Shown here piece by piece: positions 9,294 to 18,630 of a stretch of 64,000 nt of DNA. Source of the DNA: Bin55 sp965116055 (lineage in GTDB: Bacteria; Pseudomonadota; Gammaproteobacteria; Pseudomonadales; Azotimanducaceae). The notes beneath the pieces were generated by a model that was not told the origin of the DNA, made no database searches, and saw only the letters and a list, made by a program, of their open reading frames with translations. Position 1 is the first letter of the stretch, and each line of letters starts with the position of its first letter. The DNA is taken from positions 1-64,000 of the forward strand of contig OZ220466.1 in assembly GCA_965116055.1 (NCBI GenBank), written 5' to 3'. The translations under genes were made by a program, and so were the position numbers.

Positions 9294-9791
9294 TTACTCG
9301 CGCGCTCGAATTAAGCGTTCGCAGACCTCTCTAACCGCTCCCTCGCCGCCTTTCTGTGGCGTTACTATATCCGCTTCATCCCGCACGGTCTCAACGGCAT
9401 TGGCGACCGCAACCGCAATGCCCGCCAAGCGCATAGCTGGAAGGTCCGGCAAATCGTCCCCTACGTAGACAACCTGCCCAAGCTCGATACCTAGCTTTTC
9501 TGCCAGAGCCGACAAGGCTTCGCCTTTATCGCTAGCAGACTGTACGACATGCTTAATACCAAGTTCCTGCGCGCGCCTCGCGACGATGCCGCTTTCACGA
9601 CCCGTGACGATAGCGACGAGAATGCCCGCTTCCTGCACGCGGCGCACTCCGTAACCGTCGTGGACGTTAAACGTCTTGTATTCCACGCCGTTCGAGTCAA
9701 ACATGAGGCCACCGTCGGTCAGCACTCCATCCACGTCCAGAGCCAATAACCGGGCATTTCGAAACTTGGCATGAAGCCCGTTACTAAACAC
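9294..9791 (-). CDS. kdsC: 3-deoxy-D-manno-octulosonate 8-phosphate phosphatase KdsC
   Basis: KdsC removes phosphate from KDO 8-phosphate in the synthesis of KDO for the LPS inner core. It is a HAD-family phosphatase without a cap domain and 165 residues long. Motif I is 'LALDVDGVLTDG' with Asp19 and Asp21, motif II is the threonine of 'VAIVTGRESGIV', and motif IV is 'VVYVGDDLPDLPAM'. GTG start, overlapping the caxA stop by one base. In E. coli kdsD lies between this gene and the antiporter gene; here it is missing. Confidence 0.94.
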   Translation of the reverse strand: MFSNGLHAKFRNARLLALDVDGVLTDGGLMFDSNGVEYKTFNVHDGYGVRRVQEAGILVAIVTGRESGIVARRAQELGIKHVVQSASDKGEALSALAEKLGIELGQVVYVGDDLPDLPAMRLAGIAVAVANAVETVRDEADIVTPQKGGEGAVREVCERLIRARE

Positions 9792-10777
9792 TATATACCT
9801 TCAATCTGTTTCGTTTGAATGACTAGCAACGCCATGTAGCCCAGATAGCCCAGAAGCAGGACGCACCCCTCAAAACGCGTCACGATTTTCTGAGATCGAA
9901 TGCCATACGCAAACAGTGCCAACAACATCGTAAAGGCAAACATCGCGCCGAAATCACGCCAGATTTCGACCGTTGACAAGGCGTAGGGATCAATCAGTGC
10001 CGGTACCGGTAACACAGCCAAGATGTTCAAGATATTCGACCCGACGACATTGCCGATCGCAATCTCAGGATGTCCCTTGGTAGCCGCTGTCATGGTGGCG
10101 GCCAACTCCGGCAAGCTTGTTCCCAGCGCGACGATCGTTAAGCCGACGACCATATCCGGCACGCCTAGCCAGATGGCAATATCATGCGCTCCCAAAACGA
10201 CCATTTCAGCAGCAAGAACCAAGAGCGCCAACCCCACCAATAGCCATCCCCAAGCCCGGCTGCGACTCATCGGTTCAAATTCTTCCAGTTCCTCCTCTAA
10301 TCCATCAGGCAGTTCGCTACGTTTCCTCGCACCGATGAACATTTGATACATGCCGATAGCCAACATGATCAGGAGTATCGCACCATCAATGCGTGACAGT
10401 TCGTAATCCCACAAGAGAACGATGGCGACTAGAACCGTGGCAAGTAACAACCACGGCATTTCGAACTTGAGTACCGACATCGCAAAGGGCAGCGGCACCA
10501 CGATGGCCGTCATGCCAAGCACGAGCCCGATATTGGCGATGTTCGAACCAATGGCATTCCCGATCGCGAGATCGGGCACCCCGTTCAGAGCCGCGTCTAA
10601 TGACACGATGATTTCAGGCGCGGATGTACCTACGGACACAACCGTCAAACCAATGAGGAGCTTCGACACATTCAGCTGCTGTGCAATAGCAACAGCGCTC
10701 GCAACGAACTTATCGGCGCTCCAAATCAGCAATATAAGCCCGCCAATCAGGAGGAGAAAAGGAACTAAAAGGGACAT
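9791..10777 (-). CDS. Calcium/sodium antiporter family protein (YrbG-like)
   Basis: An integral inner-membrane cation exchanger of the CaCA family. The 328-residue protein has about ten hydrophobic segments and the two inverted alpha repeats: 'SVGTSAPEIIVSLDAALNG' with 'GNAIGSNIANIGLVLG', and 'ALGTSLPELAATMTAATKG' with 'GNVVGSNILNILAVL'. The loop between the halves is acidic ('LEEELEEFEP'). It is the first gene of the minus-strand lpt/rpoN block, matching yrbG in E. coli. Substrate specificity (Ca2+, Na+) is inferred from the family. Confidence 0.92.
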   Translation of the reverse strand: MSLLVPFLLLIGGLILLIWSADKFVASAVAIAQQLNVSKLLIGLTVVSVGTSAPEIIVSLDAALNGVPDLAIGNAIGSNIANIGLVLGMTAIVVPLPFAMSVLKFEMPWLLLATVLVAIVLLWDYELSRIDGAILLIMLAIGMYQMFIGARKRSELPDGLEEELEEFEPMSRSRAWGWLLVGLALLVLAAEMVVLGAHDIAIWLGVPDMVVGLTIVALGTSLPELAATMTAATKGHPEIAIGNVVGSNILNILAVLPVPALIDPYALSTVEIWRDFGAMFAFTMLLALFAYGIRSQKIVTRFEGCVLLLGYLGYMALLVIQTKQIEGI

Positions 10778-11006
10778 TCCGCGAATACTGCGAGAATAGG
10801 TAGGTGATAAATTTCATTGTAACTTTGCACCATGAATCAAAGCATCGCGCGGCGTCGCTATACGGTTCTAACCGAGCGCGAACATCGCTCGTTGCAATCA
10901 TGGCAAAGCCCTGAGTCGAACATGACTTAGCAATCTGGCAAGTAACATTCCACCAAGCGTCAACGAATAAGACGCAGCCTCGGCGACCGTACTGTAAACC
11001 TAAGCT

Positions 11007-11031
11007 GTTTAGGCAGCTTTATTGCCTAAAC
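11007..11031. promoter_or_regulatory. Perfect inverted repeat upstream of ibaG
   Basis: A perfect 9-base inverted repeat, GTTTAGGCA / TGCCTAAAC, with a 7-base loop, ends 32 bases before the ibaG start codon in the 286-base gap between divergent caxA and ibaG. It is not followed by a T-run, so an operator or mRNA 5' hairpin is more likely than a terminator. It may control the ibaG-murA-hisD operon. No experimental analogue comes to mind. Confidence 0.45.
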
Positions 11032-11063
11032 ATAAAAACCATCAGATGAATCCCTCTTAAAAC

Positions 11064-11309
11064 ATGCAATCACTCTTGGAAGAGACGATCCGTTCCAATC
11101 TCGCACAGGCATTCACCGATGCAACGATTGACGTCACGGTAGAAGGCAATCGCTGCTTGATTCTCATTGTGTCGCCTGAATTTGACGGGATGTTGCGGGT
11201 ACGGCGAGAACAACGCGTGTACGCTTGTTTGAAGGAACTTTTAGCTTCTGGCGAATTGCACGCCGTAACGATTCAAGCTAAGACACCCGTCGAAGCGCAG
11301 GACACCTAA
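11064..11309 (+). CDS. ibaG: BolA family protein IbaG
   Basis: An 81-residue BolA/IbaG-type protein. These small proteins partner with monothiol glutaredoxins in iron-sulfur handling and acid stress. The core 'SPEFDGMLRVRREQRVYACL' and 'LHAVTIQAKTP' segments match IbaG, including the conserved histidine in the C-terminal part. The position normally carrying a second histidine in the 'GDGSHF' turn is a cysteine ('GNRCLI'). It lies two bases upstream of murA, the classic IbaG-MurA pairing. The mla genes that usually precede it are not present. Confidence 0.9.
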   Translation: MQSLLEETIRSNLAQAFTDATIDVTVEGNRCLILIVSPEFDGMLRVRREQRVYACLKELLASGELHAVTIQAKTPVEAQDT

Positions 11310-11311
11310 CA

Positions 11312-12574
11312 GTGGACAAGCTCCGTATTCGTGGCGGCCAACCACTCCGGGGCCACGTGCCTATCTCAGGCGCGAAAAACGCATCCTTACCGATGCTAGC
11401 GGCGACTTTACTCACAGCTGAACCTGTCCATCTCAGCAATGTACCGAGATTGCGCGACGTACACACGATGCTTGCCGTTCTGCAAGCGCTTGGCGCGCGG
11501 GCGGCGTTCTGCAGCGACGACCAGGTAACGGTTCAAGCGAATTCAATCGACAACCTCAAAGCGCCCTACGAGCTTGTCAAAACGATGCGAGCTTCGTTTC
11601 TCGTGCTCGGACCCCTATTGACGAGATTTCAGTACGTTGAGGTGTCGCTGCCGGGCGGTTGCGCCATCGGTACGCGCCCTATTGATCAACATCTAAAGGC
11701 CCTGACTGCTCTTGGTGCAACCATCGAACTCAACGAAGGTTACGTTACCGCGCGAGTGGATGGACGACTTCGAGGCGGGTTGATTGATTTTGATTTAGCA
11801 ACGGTCACCGGAACCCAAAACGCGCTGATGGCAGCGACCCTGGCAGAAGGCAAATCTACGATCGTGAACGCCGCACGGGAACCCGAGATTCAAGCGCTTG
11901 CGAACATGTTAAACGACATGGGCGCACAGATTGACGGGGCTGGCAGCGATGTCATTACGATCCAAGGTCGTGACGCGTTGCACGGATGCGATATATCGTT
12001 AATGCCTGACCGCATTGAGGCCGGTACATTTTTGATCGCAGGCGCTTCGACTAGAGGGTGTATTACCGTTAACGGGAACTGTCACGAATGGCTCGGCGCT
12101 CCGTTGGCAAAATTGCGCCAAGCCGGCGCGGACATTACTATTGACGGCCATTGCATTCAGCTAGACATGCACGGCAAACGACCGTCGGCGGTGGATATTC
12201 GTACAGCATCATATCCAGGCGTACCGACGGACCTACAAGCACAGTTTCTTGCAATGAATTGCGTAGCCGAAGGCACGAGCCGCGTGGTTGAGACCATTTT
12301 CGAGAACCGTTTCATGCATGTGCCGGAATTAGGGCGGCTAGGCGCATCCATTGAAAGTGACGGTACCACCGCAACAGTCACCGGTGTGGAACAGTTGCAC
12401 GGCGCGAAAACCATGGCAACCGATCTGCGTGCATCCTCATGCTTGGTGATTGGAGGGTTGGCAGCACAAGGCGAAACAATCGTTGATCGCGTCTACCATC
12501 TTGATCGTGGATACGAACGCATTGAAGCTAAACTAACGGCTGTTGGCGCTGATATTCAACGTATTAACGGTTAA
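11312..12574 (+). CDS. murA: UDP-N-acetylglucosamine 1-carboxyvinyltransferase MurA
   Basis: MurA transfers enolpyruvate from PEP to UDP-GlcNAc, the first committed step of peptidoglycan synthesis, in the cytosol. It is 420 residues long, with the N-terminal 'GGQPLRGHVPISGAKNASL' segment. The active-site loop 'LPGGCAIGTRPID' retains Cys117, the residue alkylated by fosfomycin. The GTG start is two bases past ibaG, and the TAA stop overlaps the hisD start by one base, so it is coupled to both. Confidence 0.97.
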   Translation: MDKLRIRGGQPLRGHVPISGAKNASLPMLAATLLTAEPVHLSNVPRLRDVHTMLAVLQALGARAAFCSDDQVTVQANSIDNLKAPYELVKTMRASFLVLGPLLTRFQYVEVSLPGGCAIGTRPIDQHLKALTALGATIELNEGYVTARVDGRLRGGLIDFDLATVTGTQNALMAATLAEGKSTIVNAAREPEIQALANMLNDMGAQIDGAGSDVITIQGRDALHGCDISLMPDRIEAGTFLIAGASTRGCITVNGNCHEWLGAPLAKLRQAGADITIDGHCIQLDMHGKRPSAVDIRTASYPGVPTDLQAQFLAMNCVAEGTSRVVETIFENRFMHVPELGRLGASIESDGTTATVTGVEQLHGAKTMATDLRASSCLVIGGLAAQGETIVDRVYHLDRGYERIEAKLTAVGADIQRING

Positions 12575-13893
12575 TGAGCATTGAAATTCGCCGCCTTGAC
12601 ACGCTTCAAGCGGATTTCGAGGCACGATTCAATGATTTACTGGCCTGGGATCAGCGAGAAGATCCAGCGATCGTTGCGGCTGCCAAGCGAATCATTCAGG
12701 CCGTACAAACGGAAGGGGACGAAGCGCTCCTTCGCTTTACGCGGACATTCGACCATCGATCAATTACGTCCGCGTCCGAATTCACGATTGAGAGCGAGGT
12801 CATGGCCGCTGCCTGGAACCGGCTCCCGCAGAGCGAACGCGACACCTTGCAACTCGCCGCCGATCGCATACGTACCTATCACGAACAACTCCTGCCGCAA
12901 GATTCCGACTATCTTGATGCATTCGGCAACCGCTTAAGCACGCGCACGACGCCGATTGATCGAGTTGGCGTCTACGTGCCCAGTGGGCAAGCCTCCTACC
13001 CATCCACCGTTTTAATGACGCTCATACCAGCCACCATCGCTGGCGTCAGCGAAACAATCGTGGTAGTACCGATGCCCAGTGACATCCTGAGCGACCATGT
13101 GTTAGCAGCCTTACACCTGGCTAAACCCACGCGCGCGTTCGGCATCGGCGGGGCCCAGGCCATTGCCGCGTTGGCTTACGGAACTGCCACGATCCCCAAG
13201 GTCGACAAAATTGTCGGGCCTGGCGGGGATTGGGTAGCGGCTGCGAAGAAATTGGTATTCGGGCCAGTCGGCATTGAAGCCATTGCGGGACCCAGCGAAA
13301 TCCTGATCATCGCGGACGGCACCGTCGAACCAGCTTGGACTGCTTGGGACGTCATGTCGCAAGCCGAGCACGATGCGAGTGCGCAAGCTATCCTGGTTTG
13401 CCCTTCAGCTGAATATATAGAGGCTGTGTGTCGAGAACTTGAAGCAAAACTCCGTATCTCATCAAGGGCGTCAATCATTCGGCAATCACTGACGCAACGT
13501 AGCGCGTTCATCCGTTCCCAATCGTTAACCGAAGCTATTCACATAGCTAACCGAATCGCTCCTGAGCACCTTCAGCTCGCCATAGAGAATCCGCGAAGTC
13601 GCCTACACGAAGTGAAACATGCGGGGGCCATTTTTCTCGGTCGCTACAGCGCGGAAGCTATAGGCGACTACGTTGCAGGATCGAGTCACGTCTTACCTAC
13701 ATTCGGCACGGCGCGCTATGCATCCGTTCTCGGCGTGCAAGATTTCATGAAGCGTACATCAATCATTGACATTACCGCATCCGGGGCCGATGTCCTAGGA
13801 CGCGCAGCAGGCGCTTTCGCGGAGCTCGAAGGGCTTTCTGCACACGCACACGCAGCAAGGATTAGAGTCCACGATTACGACAGTAATCGCTAA
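12574..13893 (+). CDS. hisD: Histidinol dehydrogenase HisD
   Basis: HisD performs the last two oxidations of histidine synthesis (L-histidinol to L-histidine). The 439-residue protein carries 'VGVYVPSGQASYPSTVLM', 'KIVGPGGDWVAAAKKLVFG', the zinc-ligand region 'MSQAEHDASAQAI', the catalytic 'RIAPEHLQL' and the C-terminal 'LEGLSAHAHAARIR'. Its ATG overlaps the murA stop. In many gammaproteobacteria hisG lies between murA and hisD; here it does not, so the pathway must be completed elsewhere. Confidence 0.97.
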   Translation: MSIEIRRLDTLQADFEARFNDLLAWDQREDPAIVAAAKRIIQAVQTEGDEALLRFTRTFDHRSITSASEFTIESEVMAAAWNRLPQSERDTLQLAADRIRTYHEQLLPQDSDYLDAFGNRLSTRTTPIDRVGVYVPSGQASYPSTVLMTLIPATIAGVSETIVVVPMPSDILSDHVLAALHLAKPTRAFGIGGAQAIAALAYGTATIPKVDKIVGPGGDWVAAAKKLVFGPVGIEAIAGPSEILIIADGTVEPAWTAWDVMSQAEHDASAQAILVCPSAEYIEAVCRELEAKLRISSRASIIRQSLTQRSAFIRSQSLTEAIHIANRIAPEHLQLAIENPRSRLHEVKHAGAIFLGRYSAEAIGDYVAGSSHVLPTFGTARYASVLGVQDFMKRTSIIDITASGADVLGRAAGAFAELEGLSAHAHAARIRVHDYDSNR

Positions 13894-13917
13894 CCGAACG
13901 GTTCAAGACATCGACTC

Positions 13918-15009
13918 GTGAGTTTCGTTGCGCACTATCGACAACATCTCACCGAAGGCTACCACCCTGATCCGGCCCAGCTCGTCGTTGCCGAACGACT
14001 GAATGAACTTGGAACTCGTTTACTCGAAACCGCATCGCGGTCCCGCTGGCGCCGGGCTCTAGACCTCCTTCCACGTCGCAATCGACCCCGACTCAATCCA
14101 ATCGGCCTGTACATCTGGGGTGGTGTCGGTCGTGGCAAGACGTTCCTGATGGATCTTTTCTTCGCGTGGCTACCTATGGAGAACAAGCAGCGTTTGCATT
14201 TTCACCATTTCATGCAATTGGTTCACACGGAACTTCACCGAATCGAAGGACAGCCTAATCCTTTACGCGAGTTCGCGCGATCATTCCGGGAGAAAACCAG
14301 GCTGTTGTGTTTCGACGAATTCTTCGTCACCGATATCGGCGACGCCATGATCCTGGCGGAACTGCTGGACGCGCTCATTCGTGAAGGTGTCGTGCTCGTC
14401 GCCACCTCGAATACGAAACCCTCGCTGCTCTATGAAAACGGATTACAACGTAGTCGTTTTATGCCGGCGATTCGACTCATTGAAGAGCATACCCAGGTAC
14501 TCGAGATTGGCGGCGAACGAGACTATCGCCTTGAAGCGTTACATCAAGGCGCGATTTACCGCCTGCAGTATCCCGCACCGAACGAGGTTATGGAAACAGA
14601 CCGGCGCACCTTGCTATGGCGACCGTTTATAGAACCCAAAACGTTAACGATTAACGGACGCGAGTTATCCCCACTCTATCACGGCGAAGGCACGGCTGGA
14701 TTTACCTTCCACGAGTTATGCGAGACACCGAGGAACGCTAACGACTACATTGAACTCGCACGGCTTTTTCATACCATCGTGTTATATGACATACCGACTA
14801 TGGACGGTTCGGCTGACAGTGCCGCTCGCCGTTTCATTGCCCTGATTGATGAGTTTTACGATCGCAACGTCAATGTGATTTTCTATGCTGAAGCGCCTAT
14901 TCATCAACTATATGGAGGCGACCAGCTCGCCCAGGGATTCGAGCGCACCGTGAGTCGAGTGATTGAAATGCAAGCGGATGCGTACTTAACCGCCGCGCAC
15001 AAGGCATGA
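13918..15009 (+). CDS. zapE: Cell division AFG1-like ATPase ZapE
   Basis: ZapE is an AAA-type ATPase that associates with the Z-ring and is homologous to mitochondrial AFG1. The 363-residue protein has Walker A GGVGRGKT at residues 68-75, Walker B 'LLCFDEFFVTDIGDAM', and the family's 'HFHHFMQLVHTELHRI' segment. The GTG start is 24 bases after hisD, in the same direction and possibly cotranscribed. Length and motifs look complete. Confidence 0.93.
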   Translation: MSFVAHYRQHLTEGYHPDPAQLVVAERLNELGTRLLETASRSRWRRALDLLPRRNRPRLNPIGLYIWGGVGRGKTFLMDLFFAWLPMENKQRLHFHHFMQLVHTELHRIEGQPNPLREFARSFREKTRLLCFDEFFVTDIGDAMILAELLDALIREGVVLVATSNTKPSLLYENGLQRSRFMPAIRLIEEHTQVLEIGGERDYRLEALHQGAIYRLQYPAPNEVMETDRRTLLWRPFIEPKTLTINGRELSPLYHGEGTAGFTFHELCETPRNANDYIELARLFHTIVLYDIPTMDGSADSAARRFIALIDEFYDRNVNVIFYAEAPIHQLYGGDQLAQGFERTVSRVIEMQADAYLTAAHKA

Positions 15010-15078
15010 TTTTGGCTGCCCAACGGGCCATGAACTGGCTCAACAGTATCTACAATCCGAAAACCTACCTCCGTACGC

Positions 15079-15705
15079 ATGCCATCAATGACTGTATCCG
15101 AACTGACGTTCTACACTAACCCGCGGTCACGCGCTCGAATTGTGCGCTGGATACTGGAAGAAGTCGGCGTACCTTACGAAACCAAGATGATTGATCTAAG
15201 CGAATCAACCAGACCGCCTGAGCTGGTAGCGATCAATCCCATGGGGAAAGTACCGGCGATTCTTCATAACGGACATGCGGTCACGGAAGCTGCAGCGATC
15301 TGCGCCTATCTGGCAGACGCGTTTCCTGATGCGGGACTCAAACCGACGAACGCGCACCTCGGTGCGTACTACCGATGGTTATTTTTCACTTCAGGACCGC
15401 TCGAAGCGGCGATCAACGATCGGTTACTTGGTTTCGACGTTCCGCAAAAGTACGAAACAGCGGTAGGGTACGGTAATTACGATCATGCTGTTGCTGCGTT
15501 GAAAGATCATGTGGCAGCGCATGAATTCGTCGCTGGACCGACGTTTTCCGCTGCCGATGTCTACGTAGGATCGCATGTCCTATTCAGCCTGATCAGCAAG
15601 GCAATCGAAAAACACCAAGCATTCATTGATTACGTACGGAGAATCACAGACCGAGACGGATTTCGTCGTGTAGGTGAATTGGATGGACCCATTGACGAGC
15701 CGTAA
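15079..15705 (+). CDS. Glutathione S-transferase family protein
   Basis: A 208-residue cytosolic GST-fold protein. The thioredoxin-like N-domain shows 'NPRSRARIVRWILEEVGVPY', the cis-proline motif 'MGKVPAIL' and 'VTEAAAICAYLADAFP'. The helical C-domain contains 'GPTFSAADVYVGS' (N-capping-box region). The substrate is unknown. Two in-frame ATG codons (15079 and 15088) could serve as start. It follows zapE by about 70 bases. It resembles beta/theta-type GSTs rather than SspA. Confidence 0.85.
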   Translation: MPSMTVSELTFYTNPRSRARIVRWILEEVGVPYETKMIDLSESTRPPELVAINPMGKVPAILHNGHAVTEAAAICAYLADAFPDAGLKPTNAHLGAYYRWLFFTSGPLEAAINDRLLGFDVPQKYETAVGYGNYDHAVAALKDHVAAHEFVAGPTFSAADVYVGSHVLFSLISKAIEKHQAFIDYVRRITDRDGFRRVGELDGPIDEP

Positions 15706-15766
15706 AGACGAACTTAACTTCAAAACGATGCGGGCATAAACTAACATCAGAATCTCGAACGCAACC

Positions 15767-18010
15767 ATGCCAATCTTTTGTATTCGCATCACCGTATATG
15801 CGATGCTTGGCCTTGGCGTCGCGCTAAACGTATTCGGCAAGCCCGAACTATTTCCCGACGCGGTGCCATACGGCGCAAAAGATTGCCGTTTTTGCCATCA
15901 AACCGTAGCGGGTGGAACGGCTGTGAACGAGCGCGGCGCTTGGTTAATCGGTGAGCGCGTCCGGCGTAATACGACAGAAATTGATGTGGATTGGCTCAAA
16001 AAGCGCGGCGAGGTCGCCGATCCGACGCGCACATTCGAAATCAAAGCGGACTCGGCCGCTCGCACTGCACAGTCCATCGAAACCTCTCCTGGCAGCCAAT
16101 CAGACACGCGTCTCCCCATGGATTACACGACTGATTGGGGTGAGTGGCCTTCTTACAACGGGAACTTGCAGGCTCAAAAGTACAGCCCTTTAACGCAGAT
16201 TAATCGCCAGACCGTTAGCAATTTAGAACTCGCGTGGGTTTGGGAAGCGAAAATCGACAACGGGCGAAGCGACAGACGTCAACGACGTGGCTTCGGTGCA
16301 GCGCAACCGTTCAAAGCCACGCCACTCATGATTGATGGAAAAGTCATCGTGCGAACCCGCCTTTCAACCATCGTGGCCATTGATGCCGCCACCGGCGCTG
16401 AACTCTGGGAATACGACCCAGGTACCCGCTTAGGTCCGCAGCCTGCCATGTTCGGTTGGACTACTCGAGGCGTGGCGTATCACGAACAAGCAAACTGTCC
16501 GGCCGACATAGGTTGTAAAAGAATCGTCTTACTCACGAGCACTGGCCTGATGCAGGCGCTCGATCTCGATAGTGGCGAAGTTATCAAGTCGTTCGGCACA
16601 GACGGTTCCGTCGATTTAACGCAGGGTTTACGGCGACCGTTGGATCGATCGCAAGTGTCATGGAGTCATCCACCGCTCATCTGCAACGATAAGGTCGTCG
16701 TAGGTTCCCAGACCAACGACGCGTCGCAATTTCAGTTTTTTGGGCCGATCTGGAACAAAAACCTACCGCTCGGCGATGTCCGTGGTTTCGACGCGATCTC
16801 CGGCGAGCAAGTTTGGGTATTTAAAACCGTGCCGCAGGAAGGCGAAGTGGGAGTCGAAACCTGGGAGAACGAATCCTGGCGTTGGATGGGCAATACAAAC
16901 GTTTGGTCGACGTTTAGCTGCGACCCAGAACTGGGACACGTGTATCTACCAGTCACCGCACCGACAAATCACATGTACGGTGGCGATCGTTTGGGCGATA
17001 ACCTATTCAGCACCTCGGTCGTCGCGGTCGATCTTGAGTTGGGCACAAGGGTATGGCACTACCAAATTGTCCACCATGACATATGGGACTATGACTTACC
17101 CGCCGCGCCAGTCGTAGCCGACATAGTGGTTGATGGCAAACCGCGCAAGGTCGTCGCACAAGTGACAAAAGTCGGTTTTCTTTTCGTGTTTGATCGTCTT
17201 ACCGGCGAGCCTGTTTGGCCAATAGAGGAACGGGCCGTTCCTGCGAGCACGCTTGAAGGTGAGGTAGCTTCCGCTACCCAGCCCCACCCAACCAAACCGC
17301 CGCCTTTCGAATTGCAAGGTCTGACGCTTGACGACTTAAACGATCTTACGCCGGAACTAAAACAAAAATCCGTGGAAATCATCGAAAACTTGGACTACGG
17401 CTCGCTCTACACCCCGATTTCCGAACGCGGTACAGTACTCTCGCCCGGAATCGGCGGCGGCGCAAATTGGCCTGGAGCCGCGTTCGACCCTGTTCAGCGC
17501 CGTTTGTATGTGTCTTCGCGCCGAGAGATTACCGTAGCTAAAGCGGTGCCATTGAACAAGCTGTCTTCTGGTGTTCGTTATCGTGAGCAGTATTGGTTCC
17601 CAAAGATTGAAGGCTTGCCGTTCGTAAAACCGCCGTGGTCGAACGTTACCGCCTACGACATGGACCGCGGCGCAATTCTATGGCAAGTGCCGAATGGGCC
17701 CGGGCCTGTAGATCACCGACTACTCAAGAGTGTTAGACACAAACTGCCGCATCTTGGTACGGTCGGCGCAAATCCAGGTATTCTGGTTCTTCCAGAGATC
17801 CTCGTCATGGGGCATACCGGCGCCCCTTCTCTCCTTAAAGTACTTGACAAAAACACGGGAGAAACGATTTGGTCTACTACATTAATCGGTCTCTTCGATT
17901 CGCCTACACCGATCGCTTATCGCGTACAAAACCGGCAGTACATCGCCATTGCTACAGGACACCCGTTCGAACCTTCGCGCATCTCGGCGTTTCGCTTAAA
18001 ACTGCAATGA
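15767..18010 (+). CDS. PQQ-dependent dehydrogenase-like beta-propeller protein with CxxCH motif
   Basis: A 747-residue periplasmic quinoprotein, probably oxidising a sugar or alcohol with PQQ and passing electrons to the respiratory chain. The eight-bladed propeller starts near 'DWGEWPSYNGNLQAQKYSPL' and includes 'IAIDAATGAELWEYDPG'-type tryptophan-docking repeats and 'VHHDIWDYDLPAAPVV', typical of membrane quinoprotein glucose dehydrogenases. A hydrophobic N-terminus resembles a signal peptide. Before the propeller is Cys40-Arg-Phe-Cys43-His44, a possible haem-c attachment motif in a short domain that looks too small for a complete cytochrome. No PQQ synthesis genes are nearby. The substrate cannot be deduced. 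Confidence 0.85.
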   Translation: MPIFCIRITVYAMLGLGVALNVFGKPELFPDAVPYGAKDCRFCHQTVAGGTAVNERGAWLIGERVRRNTTEIDVDWLKKRGEVADPTRTFEIKADSAARTAQSIETSPGSQSDTRLPMDYTTDWGEWPSYNGNLQAQKYSPLTQINRQTVSNLELAWVWEAKIDNGRSDRRQRRGFGAAQPFKATPLMIDGKVIVRTRLSTIVAIDAATGAELWEYDPGTRLGPQPAMFGWTTRGVAYHEQANCPADIGCKRIVLLTSTGLMQALDLDSGEVIKSFGTDGSVDLTQGLRRPLDRSQVSWSHPPLICNDKVVVGSQTNDASQFQFFGPIWNKNLPLGDVRGFDAISGEQVWVFKTVPQEGEVGVETWENESWRWMGNTNVWSTFSCDPELGHVYLPVTAPTNHMYGGDRLGDNLFSTSVVAVDLELGTRVWHYQIVHHDIWDYDLPAAPVVADIVVDGKPRKVVAQVTKVGFLFVFDRLTGEPVWPIEERAVPASTLEGEVASATQPHPTKPPPFELQGLTLDDLNDLTPELKQKSVEIIENLDYGSLYTPISERGTVLSPGIGGGANWPGAAFDPVQRRLYVSSRREITVAKAVPLNKLSSGVRYREQYWFPKIEGLPFVKPPWSNVTAYDMDRGAILWQVPNGPGPVDHRLLKSVRHKLPHLGTVGANPGILVLPEILVMGHTGAPSLLKVLDKNTGETIWSTTLIGLFDSPTPIAYRVQNRQYIAIATGHPFEPSRISAFRLKLQ

Positions 18011-18192
18011 GGTAGAAAGGAGGGTAATTAAAGATCGGCCTCGTATGCGTTTGTAGGCCTATAAGCTCACGGTGTCCGATCTCGCAAGGCAAAGCCGTGC
18101 GTTAAAGCCATTGCTTGATAGTGGTGCACCGATAGAACCGGCTTCACACGATGGTAGTTTTGAATGAATGGTAGCTATAGGATGCCTGAGCC

Positions 18193-18630
18193 TTAGCTAT
18201 CTTTACTTTGCTTGATGCCTTGATACGCGAAAAAGGTGATCACAACACCCAAAGTGATGCTCATTACAAGAAGAAGAACTAATCCTATTGGATCATTGAG
18301 GACTAGATACGAAAGATAGAAGAGCAAAAAAGATCCCACTGTTGCCGATATGAACGTGGGCACGAGCTTCTTTACGAGCTGTCCTAGGCCCGTTTTCCGC
18401 AGAAGTTGAGCCAAGAGAAAATGAAAGAAAATAAAAAAAGGGCTCGTTATGAGAACTATTGTAAGAAGATGAACTATTCGAAGAGCGAAATCTATGGGAT
18501 CATTAAAGATTGAATACGTAAACAGGCAAAGGAGCAATAACCCGACCACCGCTCTCAAAGTGTATGTAGCTGAGAGCGCGAGCTTCTTTATAAGTCGTCC
18601 CTGGACCATTTTTCGCTGAAGTTGAATCAT
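18193..18630 (-). CDS. Small four-helix membrane protein with internal duplication
   Basis: I do not recognise the family. The 145-residue protein has four predicted transmembrane helices in two similar halves: each half begins with a 'KKL' stretch, continues into a long hydrophobic segment, contains the motif NDPI, and ends in a second helix with 'TFF'- or 'SPFF'-like residues. This suggests tandem duplication of a two-helix unit. The base composition is AT-richer than the flanking genes. ATG start (18630); an in-frame ATG seven codons later is an alternative. It is isolated between the PQQ gene and fur, with no evident partner. Confidence 0.55.
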   Translation of the reverse strand: MIQLQRKMVQGRLIKKLALSATYTLRAVVGLLLLCLFTYSIFNDPIDFALRIVHLLTIVLITSPFFIFFHFLLAQLLRKTGLGQLVKKLVPTFISATVGSFLLFYLSYLVLNDPIGLVLLLVMSITLGVVITFFAYQGIKQSKDS

